This document shows, one piece after another, positions 48,001 through 57,415 of a stretch of 64,000 nucleotides of DNA (positions are counted from its first letter, which is position 1; each line of letters opens with the position of its first letter). Origin of the DNA: Ruegeria atlantica (lineage in GTDB: Bacteria > Pseudomonadota > Alphaproteobacteria > Rhodobacterales > Rhodobacteraceae); contig NZ_WQCF01000002.1 of NCBI RefSeq assembly GCF_013032455.1, positions 186,001-250,000 on the forward strand. The letters run 5' to 3'. A model generated the notes under the pieces. The model did no database searches and was not told the origin of the DNA. It saw only the letters and a program-made list of their open reading frames with translations. The translations under genes were made by a program, and so were the position numbers.

Positions 48001-49026
48001 ATGTTTCTGATCGGTGTCCTGAGTCTGGCCGCTGTCGGCGGTGCCGCCTACGCGATCAGCGACGCATTCATCCCCGAGGACGATTCCAAGGATGAAGACA
48101 ACATCGAAGATCAGCCGGATGAAATCTCTGAGGGCGAGTTTCTGGAGATCGACGAAGACCAGAGCGCGCCGGAAGATACCACTGAACCTAAGGAACCTTC
48201 GACCGGCACCATTCTGTCCGAATTCGAAGGCGATCTTGTCATTACTGGAACGGATCAAAACGATGTCCTGACTGGTCAGGACAGAAACGATCAGATCAAC
48301 GGTTACGGCGCGGATGACGCCATAGACGGCGGCGCGGGTCATGATGTCCTGCATGGGGGCAAGGGCGCGGATACAATCGCGGGTGGTGAAGGCAACGATA
48401 CCCTGCACGGGGAACATGGTGATGATCTGCTGCTGGGGGGTAAGGGCGACGACGCGCTATACGGCCATTTCGGCGCGGATCAGATGGATGGGGGTGAGGG
48501 CGAGGATACGCTCTATGGCGGGCAGGATGATGATATTCTGGCAGGGGGTGCGGGTGACGACGCCCTGCATGGTGGGTTTGGCGATGACGCGCTGAATGGT
48601 GGCACAGGTGAGGATGTTCTGTTCGGAGGTGAGGGCGACGATATTCTGAATGGCCAGGATGGCGACGGCGAGCAAGCCCCCGACTTCCTGAATGGCGGCG
48701 CCGGAGATGATACGATTCTGGCCGACAGTGGCGATATCGTCACCGGCGGTAACGATGCGGATGACATTATCATCGCTCCCGAACCTGAAGATGAACCCAT
48801 CACCGTTATGGATTTTCAGCCCGGTCAGGACAAACTTTTCATCACTTGGGACGGCCCCGAAGACCCCGACATCCAGATTGACCAAGACGCCACCAATGAA
48901 AATCTGACCCATGTTCAGATCAACGGGCTTGACGTGGCGCGATTGCTGGGCGCCGAGGGGTTGACCGCAGACGATATACAGCTGATTACCGAAGTAGAAC
49001 TGGCCCGACTAAGCGCTTTGGGCTGA
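48001..49026 (+). CDS. RTX-type calcium-binding repeat protein with N-terminal membrane segment
   Basis: 341 residues. A hydrophobic N-terminus (3-20) acts as a signal or anchor, followed by a very acidic linker (24-70). Residues about 82-250 hold some sixteen glycine/aspartate nonapeptide repeats of GGxGxDxLxG type that bind Ca2+ as a parallel beta-roll. The C-terminus (260-341) is a non-repetitive beta domain with DFQPGQDKLFITWDG. No protease, lipase or adhesin domain is attached. GGAGGG precedes the start. Role at the cell surface or in secretion is a guess. Confidence 0.85.
   Translation: MFLIGVLSLAAVGGAAYAISDAFIPEDDSKDEDNIEDQPDEISEGEFLEIDEDQSAPEDTTEPKEPSTGTILSEFEGDLVITGTDQNDVLTGQDRNDQINGYGADDAIDGGAGHDVLHGGKGADTIAGGEGNDTLHGEHGDDLLLGGKGDDALYGHFGADQMDGGEGEDTLYGGQDDDILAGGAGDDALHGGFGDDALNGGTGEDVLFGGEGDDILNGQDGDGEQAPDFLNGGAGDDTILADSGDIVTGGNDADDIIIAPEPEDEPITVMDFQPGQDKLFITWDGPEDPDIQIDQDATNENLTHVQINGLDVARLLGAEGLTADDIQLITEVELARLSALG
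48244..48750 (+). repeat. DNA encoding RTX nonapeptide repeats
   Basis: Tandem 27-bp units coding for the GGxGxDxxx repeats of the calcium-binding protein. Units are diverged at the DNA level but keep gg(c/t)g(g/a)xgg(c/t)gatgac-type cores, so slippage or recombination could change copy number. Confidence 0.7.
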
Positions 49027-49169
49027 TCCGGTAGAATCCCTTTGCCATTTACTCAAAATGCGCTTATACGCGCCCATCCGCATCGGAATCGGTGCGGTTT
49101 TCTCCATGGGCCTGTGCTGGACGACATCCCGGCCTGCGCCATCAACTCTAACCTTTGAAGGAGACCCCG

Positions 49170-49439
49170 ATGTCGATTACTGCCGCTGAAAAAGCACGAG
49201 TCATGAAAGAATTCGGCACCAAAGAGGGCGACACCGGCTCGCCTGAAGTACAGGTTGCCATCCTGACCTCGCGCATCAACACCCTGACCGAGCACTTCAA
49301 GACCCACAAGAAAGACAACCACGGTCGTCGCGGTCTGCTGAAGATGGTCGCCCAGCGCCGTAAGCTGCTGGACTACCTGAAGGGCAAGGAAGAAGCACGC
49401 TATCAGGACCTGATCAAAAAGCTGGGCATCCGCCGTTAA
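49170..49439 (+). CDS. rpsO: 30S ribosomal protein S15
   Basis: 89 residues. [20 protein letters not shown] near the start and [20 protein letters not shown] at the end are S15 signatures. AAGGAG precedes the ATG. Binds 16S rRNA at the central domain. In many bacteria rpsO precedes pnp directly; here about 4.4 kb of accessory genes separate them. An intrinsic terminator follows. Confidence 0.98.
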   Translation: MSITAAEKARVMKEFGTKEGDTGSPEVQVAILTSRINTLTEHFKTHKKDNHGRRGLLKMVAQRRKLLDYLKGKEEARYQDLIKKLGIRR

Positions 49440-49480
49440 GCGCTTTTTGGACGAGATCTGAAACCGGTTTTTCGGTTTTA

Positions 49481-49506
49481 CGCCCGCCAAATTGGCGGGC
49501 GTTTTT
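49481..49506 (+). terminator. Intrinsic terminator of rpsO
   Basis: Stem CGCCCGCC/GGCGGGCG with loop AAATT followed by TTTTTG, 41 bp after the rpsO stop. Confidence 0.9.
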
Positions 49507-49563
49507 GTTGCTCGGTGGCGGAACTGATGTGTTTGACAGGCCGATATGCGGACGCAGATGACC

Positions 49564-49941
49564 TCAGTCCGTATGCGCACGCTCGTATTCCATGCGCGCT
49601 GATTTCACTTCATCCATTTGCTCATGAGACCAGTAGACAAGCGGCTTGAGCAGCTCCAACAGGCTGCGACCCAAAGGCGTTAGCGCATAGGACACCGCAA
49701 CAGGCGGGCCGGGGTCGACCGTCCGCGTCAGGTAACCATCGCGCTGCAGCCCGCGCAGGTTTTCCGTCAGCACCCGCTGTGTTACGTCACCGATACAGCG
49801 CTTCAGTTCTCCAAAACGCTTCGGTTCGTCTTCCAGCGCAAGAATAATGATCATGCGCCATTTTCCGGTCACGTTGGAGAGAACCGAACGTATCGAACAG
49901 TTTGACGCTTCGGCTTTGCTGTTGACGCCGATGGGGAGCAT
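49564..49941 (-). CDS. HxlR-family transcriptional regulator
   Basis: 125 residues. NCSIRSVLSNVTGKWRMIIIL near the N-terminus, RFGELKRCIGDVTQRVLTENLRGLQRDG as the winged-helix recognition region and SYALTPLGRSLLELL complete the HxlR pattern. Cys15 occupies the place of the redox-sensing cysteine found in several members. Start at 49941 is supported by GAGG; the upstream ATG has no ribosome binding site. Divergent from a SnoaL-like gene that it probably regulates. Confidence 0.9.
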   Translation of the reverse strand: MLPIGVNSKAEASNCSIRSVLSNVTGKWRMIIILALEDEPKRFGELKRCIGDVTQRVLTENLRGLQRDGYLTRTVDPGPPVAVSYALTPLGRSLLELLKPLVYWSHEQMDEVKSARMEYERAHTD

Positions 49942-50123
49942 GTGAGCCTCTGGTGCGATTTTGATACCTGCAGCGATCATAATACCATTGGATTACAATT
50001 CAACCCTATGTTTTTTATAGTAGTATTCTTGAAGTAACCATGTGACTTTAAAGTGCGTAATTGATATGTGGTGCGTATTTAATACTTACTATTGCCACAA
50101 CTCGAATCATTAGGAACTTACCC

Positions 50124-50894
50124 ATGACCCCGAAAGAGCTTGTCCTTGCGCTGTTCTCGGCCGCCTTCATCGAACACGACCCTGACGCCGCACGCCAGCT
50201 GGTGACGCCTGACTATGTCCAACACAACCCTCAGGTCCCGACCGGGGCAGACGGGTTGTTGGGATTGATCCCTCTGGTCGCGCAATCCGGCATGACCGCG
50301 ACAACCCATCGCGTGATCGTCGAAGGTGACATGGTCGTGCTGCACAACACTTATGACAATGCCGACGCGTTCGGCGCGTCCTCGCTTGCGGCTTTTGACA
50401 TTTTCCGCGTGGAAGGCGGAAAGGTTGTTGAACATTGGGACAATCTGCAGCCCATCCCCGAAACAACAGCGTCGGGACGCGGCATGACAGATGGGCCGAC
50501 CGAGATCACTGACCTCGATAAGACGCAGGAGAACAAGGAATTGGTCCTGGGCTTCGTACGCGACGTATTGGGAGGCGCTGCGCCCGAGAACGTCACAACT
50601 TACATGGACCCCGAGGTTTACATGCAGCACAACCCCTCGATCGACGACGGGTTGACGGGCCTGATGGCCGCGATCGAGGCCTTTGCCGCGCAGGGTATGG
50701 TTATCACCAAGTTCGAGCCGCAATTCGCAATTGCTGAGGGTAACTTCGTGTTTGTGGCAACCGATGCCACCATGGGCGGCGAGCCCTGGGCGTTCTTCGA
50801 TCTGTGGCGGGTTGAAGACGGGAAAATCGTTGAGCATTGGGATGTCGTCTCGCCCATTCCCACTGAAATGGCGCATGGCAACGGCAAATTTTAG
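50124..50894 (+). CDS. Tandem SnoaL/NTF2-like protein
   Basis: 256 residues made of two similar NTF2-fold domains (about 1-118 and 130-250): each has an aromatic-rich YVQHNPQVPTGADGLLGL or YMQHNPSIDDGLTGLMAAI motif and a C-terminal strand EGGKVVEHWDNLQPIPE or EDGKIVEHWDVVSPIPT. The duplication is obvious by eye. Single-domain relatives are enzymes or ligand-binding proteins; their role here is unknown. AGGA lies eight bases upstream of the start. Probably under HxlR control. Confidence 0.85.
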   Translation: MTPKELVLALFSAAFIEHDPDAARQLVTPDYVQHNPQVPTGADGLLGLIPLVAQSGMTATTHRVIVEGDMVVLHNTYDNADAFGASSLAAFDIFRVEGGKVVEHWDNLQPIPETTASGRGMTDGPTEITDLDKTQENKELVLGFVRDVLGGAAPENVTTYMDPEVYMQHNPSIDDGLTGLMAAIEAFAAQGMVITKFEPQFAIAEGNFVFVATDATMGGEPWAFFDLWRVEDGKIVEHWDVVSPIPTEMAHGNGKF

Positions 50895-50939
50895 AACCTA
50901 CAGGCCGACCCAAAGACCGCGATGCACAAGCTCAGGCTG

Positions 50940-50970
50940 AAAAAACGCCCGCCAAGTGGCGGGCGTTTGC
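50940..50970. terminator. Bidirectional terminator between SnoaL and BCCT genes
   Basis: Stem CGCCCGCCA/TGGCGGGCG with a 2-nt apparent loop, flanked by AAAAAA on the left and TTTGCTTT on the right, so both the rightward SnoaL transcript and the leftward BCCT transcript would end here. Confidence 0.85.
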
Positions 50971-50985
50971 TTTCCTTGGTGACGC

Positions 50986-52587
50986 CTACATCTTCGCCTT
51001 TTCCGATTTCAGCGCCAGCCACAGACAATAGCACATGATCAGAACCACCAGCGTAAAGGGGATGCCGGTCGACACCGCTGCACCCTGCAGGGCCGAGAGG
51101 CCTCCGCCCAACAGCAATGCGATGGCTACCAGACCTTCCAGTGTGCACCAGAACACCCGCTGCACCACAGGGGCGTCCATCTTGCCGCCAGCCGTGATCG
51201 TATCAATCACTAGCGAGCCGGAATCCGACGAGGTGACAAAGAACACCACGATCAGGACCAGCGCGATGGGTGCCACGATACTGTAGAGCGGCAGCTCTTT
51301 CAGGAAGCCGAACAGAGCGCCTTCGGGGGCGTAACTGTCTATCACTGTTGCACGTACACCTTCAGCTCCGCCAGCGTTCAGCATGTCGATGGCGGCACCA
51401 CCGAAAGTCGACATCCAAAGGGCGCAGACCGCCGTCGGTGCCAGCAGGGCGCAGATCACGAATTCCCGCACCGTGCGGCCTTTGGAGATGCGAGCGATGA
51501 ACATACCAACGAACGGCGACCAAGCGATCCACCAGGCCCAATAGAACGTCGTCCAGCCGTGGAAATAGCTGGTATCTTCTCGCCCGAACGGGTTGGACAG
51601 CGCCGGAAGGTGCAGCACGTAGTCCGTCATCACGTTGAAATACCGCGCGATGGCGGTGCCGATGCCAGTGACGACAATGACGAAGATGAACAGACCCACA
51701 GCCATGATCATGTTGATCTCGCTCAGCCGTTTGACGCCCGCATCCATGCCCATCAGGACCGAACCCAGCGCGATCATGGTGATGCCGATGATCAGCAACA
51801 CAACCACTGTCGGGCTGGGAGCGATGCCAAACACCTCATTCAGCCCGGCCGCAACCTGCTGTGCACCCAGACCTAGCGAGGTCGTCAGGCCAAACAGGGT
51901 TGCAAACACAGCCAGAGTGTCAATTATGTGGCCCCACCAACCCCAGACGCGCTCGCCCAGAATCGGGTAGAACGCCGATCGCAGGGTTAGCGGCAAGCCA
52001 AGGTTATAGCTGAAGATCGCAAGGCTCAAACCAACTGCGGCGTAGACCGCCCAGCCTTCAAGCCCCCAGTGATGGATGGTACCAACGACACCAGCATATT
52101 CATTGCCGGGTACCGCGATATCGATGCCTAGCGGTACGGCGTTACCGTCCTCGGCAAAGTTGTAATAGACCGGCTCCATTACGCCAAAGAACAGCAGCCC
52201 GATGCCGATACCGGCCGCGAACATCATCGCGATCCAGCCAGCATAGGAATAATCGGGCTTGGCATCCTTGCCGCCGATCCGCACCTTTCCCACCGGAAGA
52301 ACGATCAGCACCAGACAGAACAGGGTGATCAAATCGACGGATAGAACAAGGAACCAATCGAATGTACTGGTGAGCCACGGCCTGAGCCAACCAAAGAACG
52401 TGGCCGCGGCCTCTTGATTGGCCAATGCGATCAGAACGAACGCAAAGATCAGGATACTCGAGATCAAAAAGACCGGGTTGTGTATGTCCAGACCGAACGG
52501 CCGGACATTGTCTTGCCCCAGCTCGTATTCGGTCTCAAAATCATAGATCCGGGGATCCGGATCCAATATTTTCTTGGATTGTGCCAT
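50986..52587 (-). CDS. BCCT-family transporter (betaine/choline/carnitine type)
   Basis: 533 residues with twelve predicted membrane helices. Family motifs: GIGIGLLFFGVMEP near residue 125, HHWGLEGWAVYA near 170, and the signature WWIAWSPFVGMFIARISKGR near 350 with the aromatic residues that line the trimethylammonium site. It imports glycine betaine, choline, carnitine or DMSP by ion symport. The long N-terminal cytoplasmic tail and a short C-terminus suggest limited osmosensing. GAGGGA supports the start. Single gene; substrate not resolved. Confidence 0.93.
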   Translation of the reverse strand: MAQSKKILDPDPRIYDFETEYELGQDNVRPFGLDIHNPVFLISSILIFAFVLIALANQEAAATFFGWLRPWLTSTFDWFLVLSVDLITLFCLVLIVLPVGKVRIGGKDAKPDYSYAGWIAMMFAAGIGIGLLFFGVMEPVYYNFAEDGNAVPLGIDIAVPGNEYAGVVGTIHHWGLEGWAVYAAVGLSLAIFSYNLGLPLTLRSAFYPILGERVWGWWGHIIDTLAVFATLFGLTTSLGLGAQQVAAGLNEVFGIAPSPTVVVLLIIGITMIALGSVLMGMDAGVKRLSEINMIMAVGLFIFVIVVTGIGTAIARYFNVMTDYVLHLPALSNPFGREDTSYFHGWTTFYWAWWIAWSPFVGMFIARISKGRTVREFVICALLAPTAVCALWMSTFGGAAIDMLNAGGAEGVRATVIDSYAPEGALFGFLKELPLYSIVAPIALVLIVVFFVTSSDSGSLVIDTITAGGKMDAPVVQRVFWCTLEGLVAIALLLGGGLSALQGAAVSTGIPFTLVVLIMCYCLWLALKSEKAKM

Positions 52588-52748
52588 TCGACTTTCCCTC
52601 AGTTTGCTGCTGCAAACGCCAAGGTCTTCGGTCGGTGGACGGCGATAAATTCGGTTTCCCCTTGGCGCGTTTCCCGTCATTTCGACCGCGGGTCTTGTGA
52701 TAAGAGCTTACACCGTAATCAAAAATTTCGCAAAGCGCGGTCGGATTT

Positions 52749-52783
52749 CAGTTTGCCTGCCCCAAAAATGCGCAGGCAGACTG
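52749..52783 (-). terminator. Hairpin downstream of DUF3299 gene
   Basis: 12-bp stem with one mismatch (CAGTTTGCCTGC / GCAGGCAGACTG) starting 2 bp after the DUF3299 stop. No U-run follows on the minus strand, so it is a weak or rho-assisted terminator. Confidence 0.55.
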
Positions 52784-52784
52784 C

Positions 52785-53546
52785 TCAATCCGACACGTGC
52801 GCCCCGCCGGTTTTACGGCTGTCTGCCGCGCGCAACCGATCCTTGAGCGTTGGTGACCATGAGGTCTGCCCATCCCTTGTTTCCAACGTCTCTACAATCT
52901 CGGCATCCATTCGGAACGTAGCGCGCATCGACATCAGACCGTCGACCACGTTCATCTCATAATCCGTGGGTGCAATGACAAGCTGTCCGGTAAGGCGCAC
53001 CGGCTCGTGCGCATATGCGGGCGTCCATCCGTTGCGGAGTTTTACTCGGATCATCTGGTTCGGAGCAGGGGGTGGCAGGTGACTGCACATACCGGCCTGA
53101 GGCACTAGGTAGGCGACCGAGTGCCCATCCTCATCCGGTGGTGCGGGAAGGGCAAAACCTGTCAGGGTCACCGTTTGACCATTCAGGCTGGGATTTCCGC
53201 TGGTATTGGCCCTTTCCCGTCGCTCAATCACGATCTCGCGTTGGGATAACAACCAGTCGACATCAATCTGGTCGGCTGCAAGAGCATCTTCAGTTTCGAT
53301 CAGAAGCTCCTGCCATTTCTGGCGCTCATCCGCACTGCCAACATCCTGATGCAATCGGCCGCGGAGACGGATCGCAAACAGCAGATCATCGAATTGCTCG
53401 GGGGAGAGCGCGCGAAACGGATCGTCGTAATTCTGCACTGCCGGGTCTGGCAATGCGCCCCAATCCAGCGGCGAACCGGGCGCAGCAGCAGCCGGACCCG
53501 TCAGGCCCAGCAACGTCAGCAATGTAATCTTCAGCCAGGACTTCAT
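52785..53546 (-). CDS. DUF3299 family exported protein
   Basis: 253 residues with a signal peptide (1-21, ending AAA). The C-terminal part has the DUF3299 features: NGQTVTLTGFALPA, the AYLVPQAGMCSHLPPPAPNQMI segment (the cysteine is the likely conserved residue) and a QLVIAPTDYEMN region. Related proteins are found beside metal or lipoprotein transport genes, but no function is known. Start at 53546. It stands alone between BCCT and pnp. Confidence 0.8.
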   Translation of the reverse strand: MKSWLKITLLTLLGLTGPAAAAPGSPLDWGALPDPAVQNYDDPFRALSPEQFDDLLFAIRLRGRLHQDVGSADERQKWQELLIETEDALAADQIDVDWLLSQREIVIERRERANTSGNPSLNGQTVTLTGFALPAPPDEDGHSVAYLVPQAGMCSHLPPPAPNQMIRVKLRNGWTPAYAHEPVRLTGQLVIAPTDYEMNVVDGLMSMRATFRMDAEIVETLETRDGQTSWSPTLKDRLRAADSRKTGGAHVSD

Positions 53547-53758
53547 CCGCTTTTCCCGCCAGAAACCCACGATACGCCCGCATCTTAACGGCCCGCAGCG
53601 CCCAACGTCCATGCCGAGAGGATCACAATCTCAACAAAGCACAAGCCCGCCCACCCGGTTCGGTTTCGCTTTCCTTTAGGTGCAATCTCATGTATGCGCG
53701 CGAGTATCTGAGACGTTGTGCCCTGACCCCGGCACTCGAACGGAAGATAAATGGGGTC

Positions 53759-53814
53759 GGCGGCAATGGGGCCGCCATGCAAAACCGGAGACCCGCAGGG
53801 GCGGGAGTGCTCCG
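53759..53814 (+). promoter_or_regulatory. Two hairpins in the pnp leader
   Basis: First hairpin GGCGGC/GCCGCC (53759-53776), then a stem of CGGAG plus CCCGC closing on GCGGG and CTCCG (53786-53814), ending 15 bp before the pnp start codon. Leader hairpins in E. coli pnp are RNase III/PNPase autoregulation sites; a similar role here is an inference. Confidence 0.5.
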
Positions 53815-53829
53815 TTCTAGGATACGCAT

Positions 53830-55980
53830 ATGTTTGATGTAACGAAGAAATCGATGCAGTGGGGCGAAGAGACGCTGACACTGGAAACTGGCAAGGTTGC
53901 CCGTCAGGCCGACGGCACCGTGATTGCCACGCTGGGCGAGACCAGCGTCATGGCCAACGTGACCTTTGCCAAGCAACAAAAGCCCGGTCAGGACTTTTTC
54001 CCGCTGACCGTGCACTACCAAGAGAAATACTATGCCGCCGGTAAAGTTCCGGGTGGCTTCTTCAAGCGCGAGGCGCGCCCGACCGAGAAAGAGACGCTGA
54101 CCGCGCGTCTGATCGACCGTCCGATCCGCCCGCTGTTCGTTGACGGTTTCAAAAACGAAGTTCTGGTGATGTGCACCGTGCTGTCCCACGATCTGGTCAA
54201 CGACCCCGACATCGTTGCAATGATCGCGGCATCCGCTGCCCTGACCATTTCCGGCGCGCCGTTCATGGGCCCGATCGCCGGTGCTCGTGTTGGTTTCGTG
54301 GATGGCGAATACGTCCTGAACCCGACTGTGGACGACATGCAGGACCTGCGCCTGAACCCCGAACAGCGTCTGGACCTCGTTGTTGCCGGCACCAAGAACG
54401 CCGTGATGATGGTGGAATCGGAAGCTTACGAACTGTCCGAGGCTGAAATGCTGGGCGCCGTGAACTTCGCGCACGAGCAAATCCAGCCGGTTCTGGACCT
54501 GATCATTGATCTGGCCGAAGAAACCGCAAAAGAGCCGTTTGAGTTCGTCGCCCCCGATTACTCGGAACTGTACGCCGCTGTTGCCGCAGCTGGTGAAGAG
54601 CAGATGCGCGCCGCCTTTGCGATCACCGACAAGCAAGAGCGCACCGCCGCTGTTGCCGCCGCGCGTGAAGCGATCAAGGAAGCGCTGACCGAAGAACAGC
54701 TGGAAGACGCGAACCTGGGTTCGGCGATGAAAAAGCTGGAGGCCGGCATCCTGCGCGGTGACGTCGTCAAGGGCGGCAAGCGCATCGATGGCCGCTCGAC
54801 CACCGACATCCGTGGCATCGAAGCCGAAACCTCGCTGCTGCCGCGTACGCACGGTTCTGCCCTGTTCACCCGTGGTGAAACGCAGGCGTTGGCCGTGACC
54901 ACGCTGGGCACCGGTGACGATGAGCAGTTCATCGACGCACTGCATGGCAACTTCAAATCGAACTTCCTGCTGCACTACAACTTCCCTCCGTATTCGGTTG
55001 GTGAAGTTGGCCGCGTAGGTGGCCCCGGTCGTCGTGAGATCGGTCACGGCAAGCTGGCTTGGCGCGCCCTGCAGGCGGTTCTGCCTGCGGCAACCGACTT
55101 CCCCTACACGATCCGTATCGTGTCCGAGATCACCGAATCCAACGGCTCCAGCTCGATGGCGTCGGTCTGCGGCGGCTCGCTGTCGATGATGGATGCGGGC
55201 GTTCCGCTGAAAGCACCGGTTGCCGGTGTGGCCATGGGTCTGATCCTGGAAGATGACGGCAATTATGCCATCCTGTCGGACATTCTGGGTGACGAAGACC
55301 ACCTGGGCGACATGGACTTCAAAGTTGCGGGTACCGAAAACGGCATCACCTCGCTGCAGATGGACATCAAGGTTGCGGGCATCACGCCAGAGATCATGGA
55401 GAAAGCCCTGGCACAAGCCAAGGACGGCCGGATGCACATTCTGGGCGAGATGGGCAAGGCGCTGTCCGAGACCAACGAATTCTCGGTCCACGCGCCGCGC
55501 ATCGAGACCATGAACATCCCCACCGACAAGATCCGCGAAGTGATCGGCTCGGGCGGTAAGGTCATCCGTGAGATCGTTGAGGTTTCGGGTGCCAAGGTCG
55601 ACATCAACGACGACGGCGTGATCAAGATCGCCTCGCCTGATGGTGAATCGATCAAGAAGGCATATGAGATGATCCACTCGATCGTCGCCGAGCCGGAAGA
55701 AGGTCAGATCTACACCGGTAAAGTGGTCAAGATCGTCGATTTCGGTGCCTTCGTGAACTTCTTTGGCAAGCGCGACGGTCTGGTGCACGTGTCCCAGATC
55801 GAAAACCGCCGCCTGAACCATCCGTCGGATGTTCTGAAGGAAGGTCAGGAAGTGAAGGTCAAGCTGCTGGGCTTTGACGATCGCGGCAAGGTCCGCCTGT
55901 CGATGAAAGTTGTCGATCAGGAATCCGGCGAAGAGATCGTTCCTGAGAAGAAAGAAAAGAAAGAGGAAAGCGCAGAGTAA
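53830..55980 (+). CDS. pnp: Polyribonucleotide nucleotidyltransferase (PNPase)
   Basis: 716 residues, the complete layout: two RNase PH-like cores (first about 10-145; second about 315-550 with [19 protein letters not shown] and [19 protein letters not shown]), a linking helical domain, KH domain ([14 protein letters not shown] near 570) and S1 domain ([16 protein letters not shown] near 635) with an acidic-basic C-tail. Phosphorolytic 3'-5' exoribonuclease of the degradosome. AGGA precedes the ATG. Followed by a strong terminator. Confidence 0.98.
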   Translation: MFDVTKKSMQWGEETLTLETGKVARQADGTVIATLGETSVMANVTFAKQQKPGQDFFPLTVHYQEKYYAAGKVPGGFFKREARPTEKETLTARLIDRPIRPLFVDGFKNEVLVMCTVLSHDLVNDPDIVAMIAASAALTISGAPFMGPIAGARVGFVDGEYVLNPTVDDMQDLRLNPEQRLDLVVAGTKNAVMMVESEAYELSEAEMLGAVNFAHEQIQPVLDLIIDLAEETAKEPFEFVAPDYSELYAAVAAAGEEQMRAAFAITDKQERTAAVAAAREAIKEALTEEQLEDANLGSAMKKLEAGILRGDVVKGGKRIDGRSTTDIRGIEAETSLLPRTHGSALFTRGETQALAVTTLGTGDDEQFIDALHGNFKSNFLLHYNFPPYSVGEVGRVGGPGRREIGHGKLAWRALQAVLPAATDFPYTIRIVSEITESNGSSSMASVCGGSLSMMDAGVPLKAPVAGVAMGLILEDDGNYAILSDILGDEDHLGDMDFKVAGTENGITSLQMDIKVAGITPEIMEKALAQAKDGRMHILGEMGKALSETNEFSVHAPRIETMNIPTDKIREVIGSGGKVIREIVEVSGAKVDINDDGVIKIASPDGESIKKAYEMIHSIVAEPEEGQIYTGKVVKIVDFGAFVNFFGKRDGLVHVSQIENRRLNHPSDVLKEGQEVKVKLLGFDDRGKVRLSMKVVDQESGEEIVPEKKEKKEESAE

Positions 55981-56002
55981 TCTGTTCCTCTCTCAAGTGA
56001 CG

Positions 56003-56034
56003 AAGGCCTCGGTGGAACCACCGGGGCCTTTTTT
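56003..56034 (+). terminator. Intrinsic terminator of pnp
   Basis: 13-bp stem AAGGCCTCGGTGG / CCACCGGGGCCTT (one G-U pair) followed by TTTTTTG, about 22 bp after the pnp stop. Confidence 0.9.
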
Positions 56035-56072
56035 GTGGTAAAGTGCCGACAGCCGCAGCAGGAGGGATGGCG

Positions 56073-56462
56073 ATGTCGGACAAAGATCATATGGACGCAT
56101 TGGCGCGACAGTATCTACAGGCTATCGAAAGCGGCGATGTGTCCGAAATGCTGAACCTGTTTGCCGAAGATGCAACGGCAACATCCCCGATCTCGGGCAA
56201 GCAACCTGCGCGGGACTTTTACGCCAACGTGATGAAGATTACGCATGATAGGACGACGGTTCACAAGAACACCTTCGCCGACACCTCAGGCGCACCGCAG
56301 ATGGCTGTACATTTCAACTACACGCGCACCATCCGGGACGGGTATCCAGAAACTATAGAATGCGTCGACCTGTTCGAACTGACTAAGGACAAAAGCCGAT
56401 TCAAATCAGTTCGGATCATCTATGATACCGCTCCGGTTCTGGTGGATTTCGGCGAGGCCTAA
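56073..56462 (+). CDS. SnoaL/NTF2-like family protein
   Basis: 129 residues with one NTF2-type fold: ARQYLQAIESGDVSEMLNLFAEDA as the opening helices, SPISGKQPARDFY in the loop and MAVHFNYTRTIRDG and CVDLFELT strands. Start at 56073 has GGAGGG seven bases upstream, whereas the preceding ATG overlaps it. Catalytic residues cannot be assigned. It follows the pnp terminator and converges with the DUF1326 gene with a 3-bp gap. Confidence 0.8.
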   Translation: MSDKDHMDALARQYLQAIESGDVSEMLNLFAEDATATSPISGKQPARDFYANVMKITHDRTTVHKNTFADTSGAPQMAVHFNYTRTIRDGYPETIECVDLFELTKDKSRFKSVRIIYDTAPVLVDFGEA

Positions 56463-56465
56463 CGC

Positions 56466-57101
56466 TCAGTGCGCTATACCAGACGGCCCGTGCTTCATGA
56501 CGTGCCATTGGCCGTAGCTGTCGTTCAAATCCAGTTTAATCGCCGCATCCGCCTTGGTCGAGGCGCTGCCGATCTCGGCCAGGGTGAATTCGATCCCGCC
56601 GGGGATATCAATCCGAACCCGATGCGGGCCACCGCCATGCGGTGCTTCAATCGGACGACCGGTCGACTTGAGCACATCGCCAATCACCACCTTGGCCGTG
56701 CGTCCTTCCATATCCATCTCGAAATCAATTGGCAGGTACAAGGTCTCGTGAAGGGTTTTGCACATCGCGCGGAAGACGAACCAATGGGTCGCCATTTCCT
56801 CGGTTTCTTCGCCTTGAAAAACCTTTTCGAGTGCTGATCGCTGCGCATCCGACGCGCTTGGATCAATGATCACTTGCATTTCACCGCCGCCTTCGAAAAT
56901 CGGGCCGGGCCAGGCATAGATCAACGCAGCCTTTGCCCCCGCAAGGTCTATGTCCCCGAAATGACCCTTGGAAATCTCCAGCACCTCAAACCCCCGGCAA
57001 TTGCCATGGGTCGGTAATTCCTCGAACTGGCATGGACACGCATAACCGCAATTGCAGTTCCCAAACGCATCGCCCTCAACATACCAATCTGTAAATGCCA
57101 T
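56466..57101 (-). CDS. DUF1326 family protein
   Basis: 211 residues with the DUF1326 pattern: GNCNCGYACPCQFEELPTHGNC near the N-terminus (four or more cysteines that could bind a metal), CRGFEVLEISKGHFGDIDLAGAK and later a WPGPIFEGGGEMQVIIDP stretch. The cysteine-rich N-terminus suggests metal or redox chemistry; no function is established. AGGAG seven bases upstream supports the start at 57101. Confidence 0.87.
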   Translation of the reverse strand: MAFTDWYVEGDAFGNCNCGYACPCQFEELPTHGNCRGFEVLEISKGHFGDIDLAGAKAALIYAWPGPIFEGGGEMQVIIDPSASDAQRSALEKVFQGEETEEMATHWFVFRAMCKTLHETLYLPIDFEMDMEGRTAKVVIGDVLKSTGRPIEAPHGGGPHRVRIDIPGGIEFTLAEIGSASTKADAAIKLDLNDSYGQWHVMKHGPSGIAH

Positions 57102-57415
57102 CGTCATCTCCTGTAATGCACAGTCTGAATGCCCGATGTTCCTGGTTGCATGCCTGCGGATGAGTCTGCCTGCGCTACCCTATCACATTTCCGTCGCTTC
57201 ACGAACCGACGACCTGATGCTGCCACCTCCTGAGTCGCTATACATTCGGCCAGACAGGTTGAATTCCGCTGCTCCGGCGCGGGTGTGTGCCAGTTCACAG
57301 TCAAGTCAGACACGCCATGGCAGGTTACCCAAAGGAAGCCAATAAGAGCAGAAGTCACCATCCCTTCCAGCGACAGCCGAATTCAATCCGGATCACTTTT
57401 TTAAAAAGGCGCCAG
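57102..57415. other. Intergenic region without a recognised gene
   Basis: About 310 bp between divergent DUF1326 and PACE-like genes. It should contain both promoters; I see no RNA gene, repeat or convincing small frame. Confidence 0.4.

Noticed and set aside
53623..55821. Very long minus-strand open frame opposite pnp
   Set aside because: Same antisense effect on a highly expressed, strongly biased gene; the predicted protein is His/Arg-rich and unlike any family.
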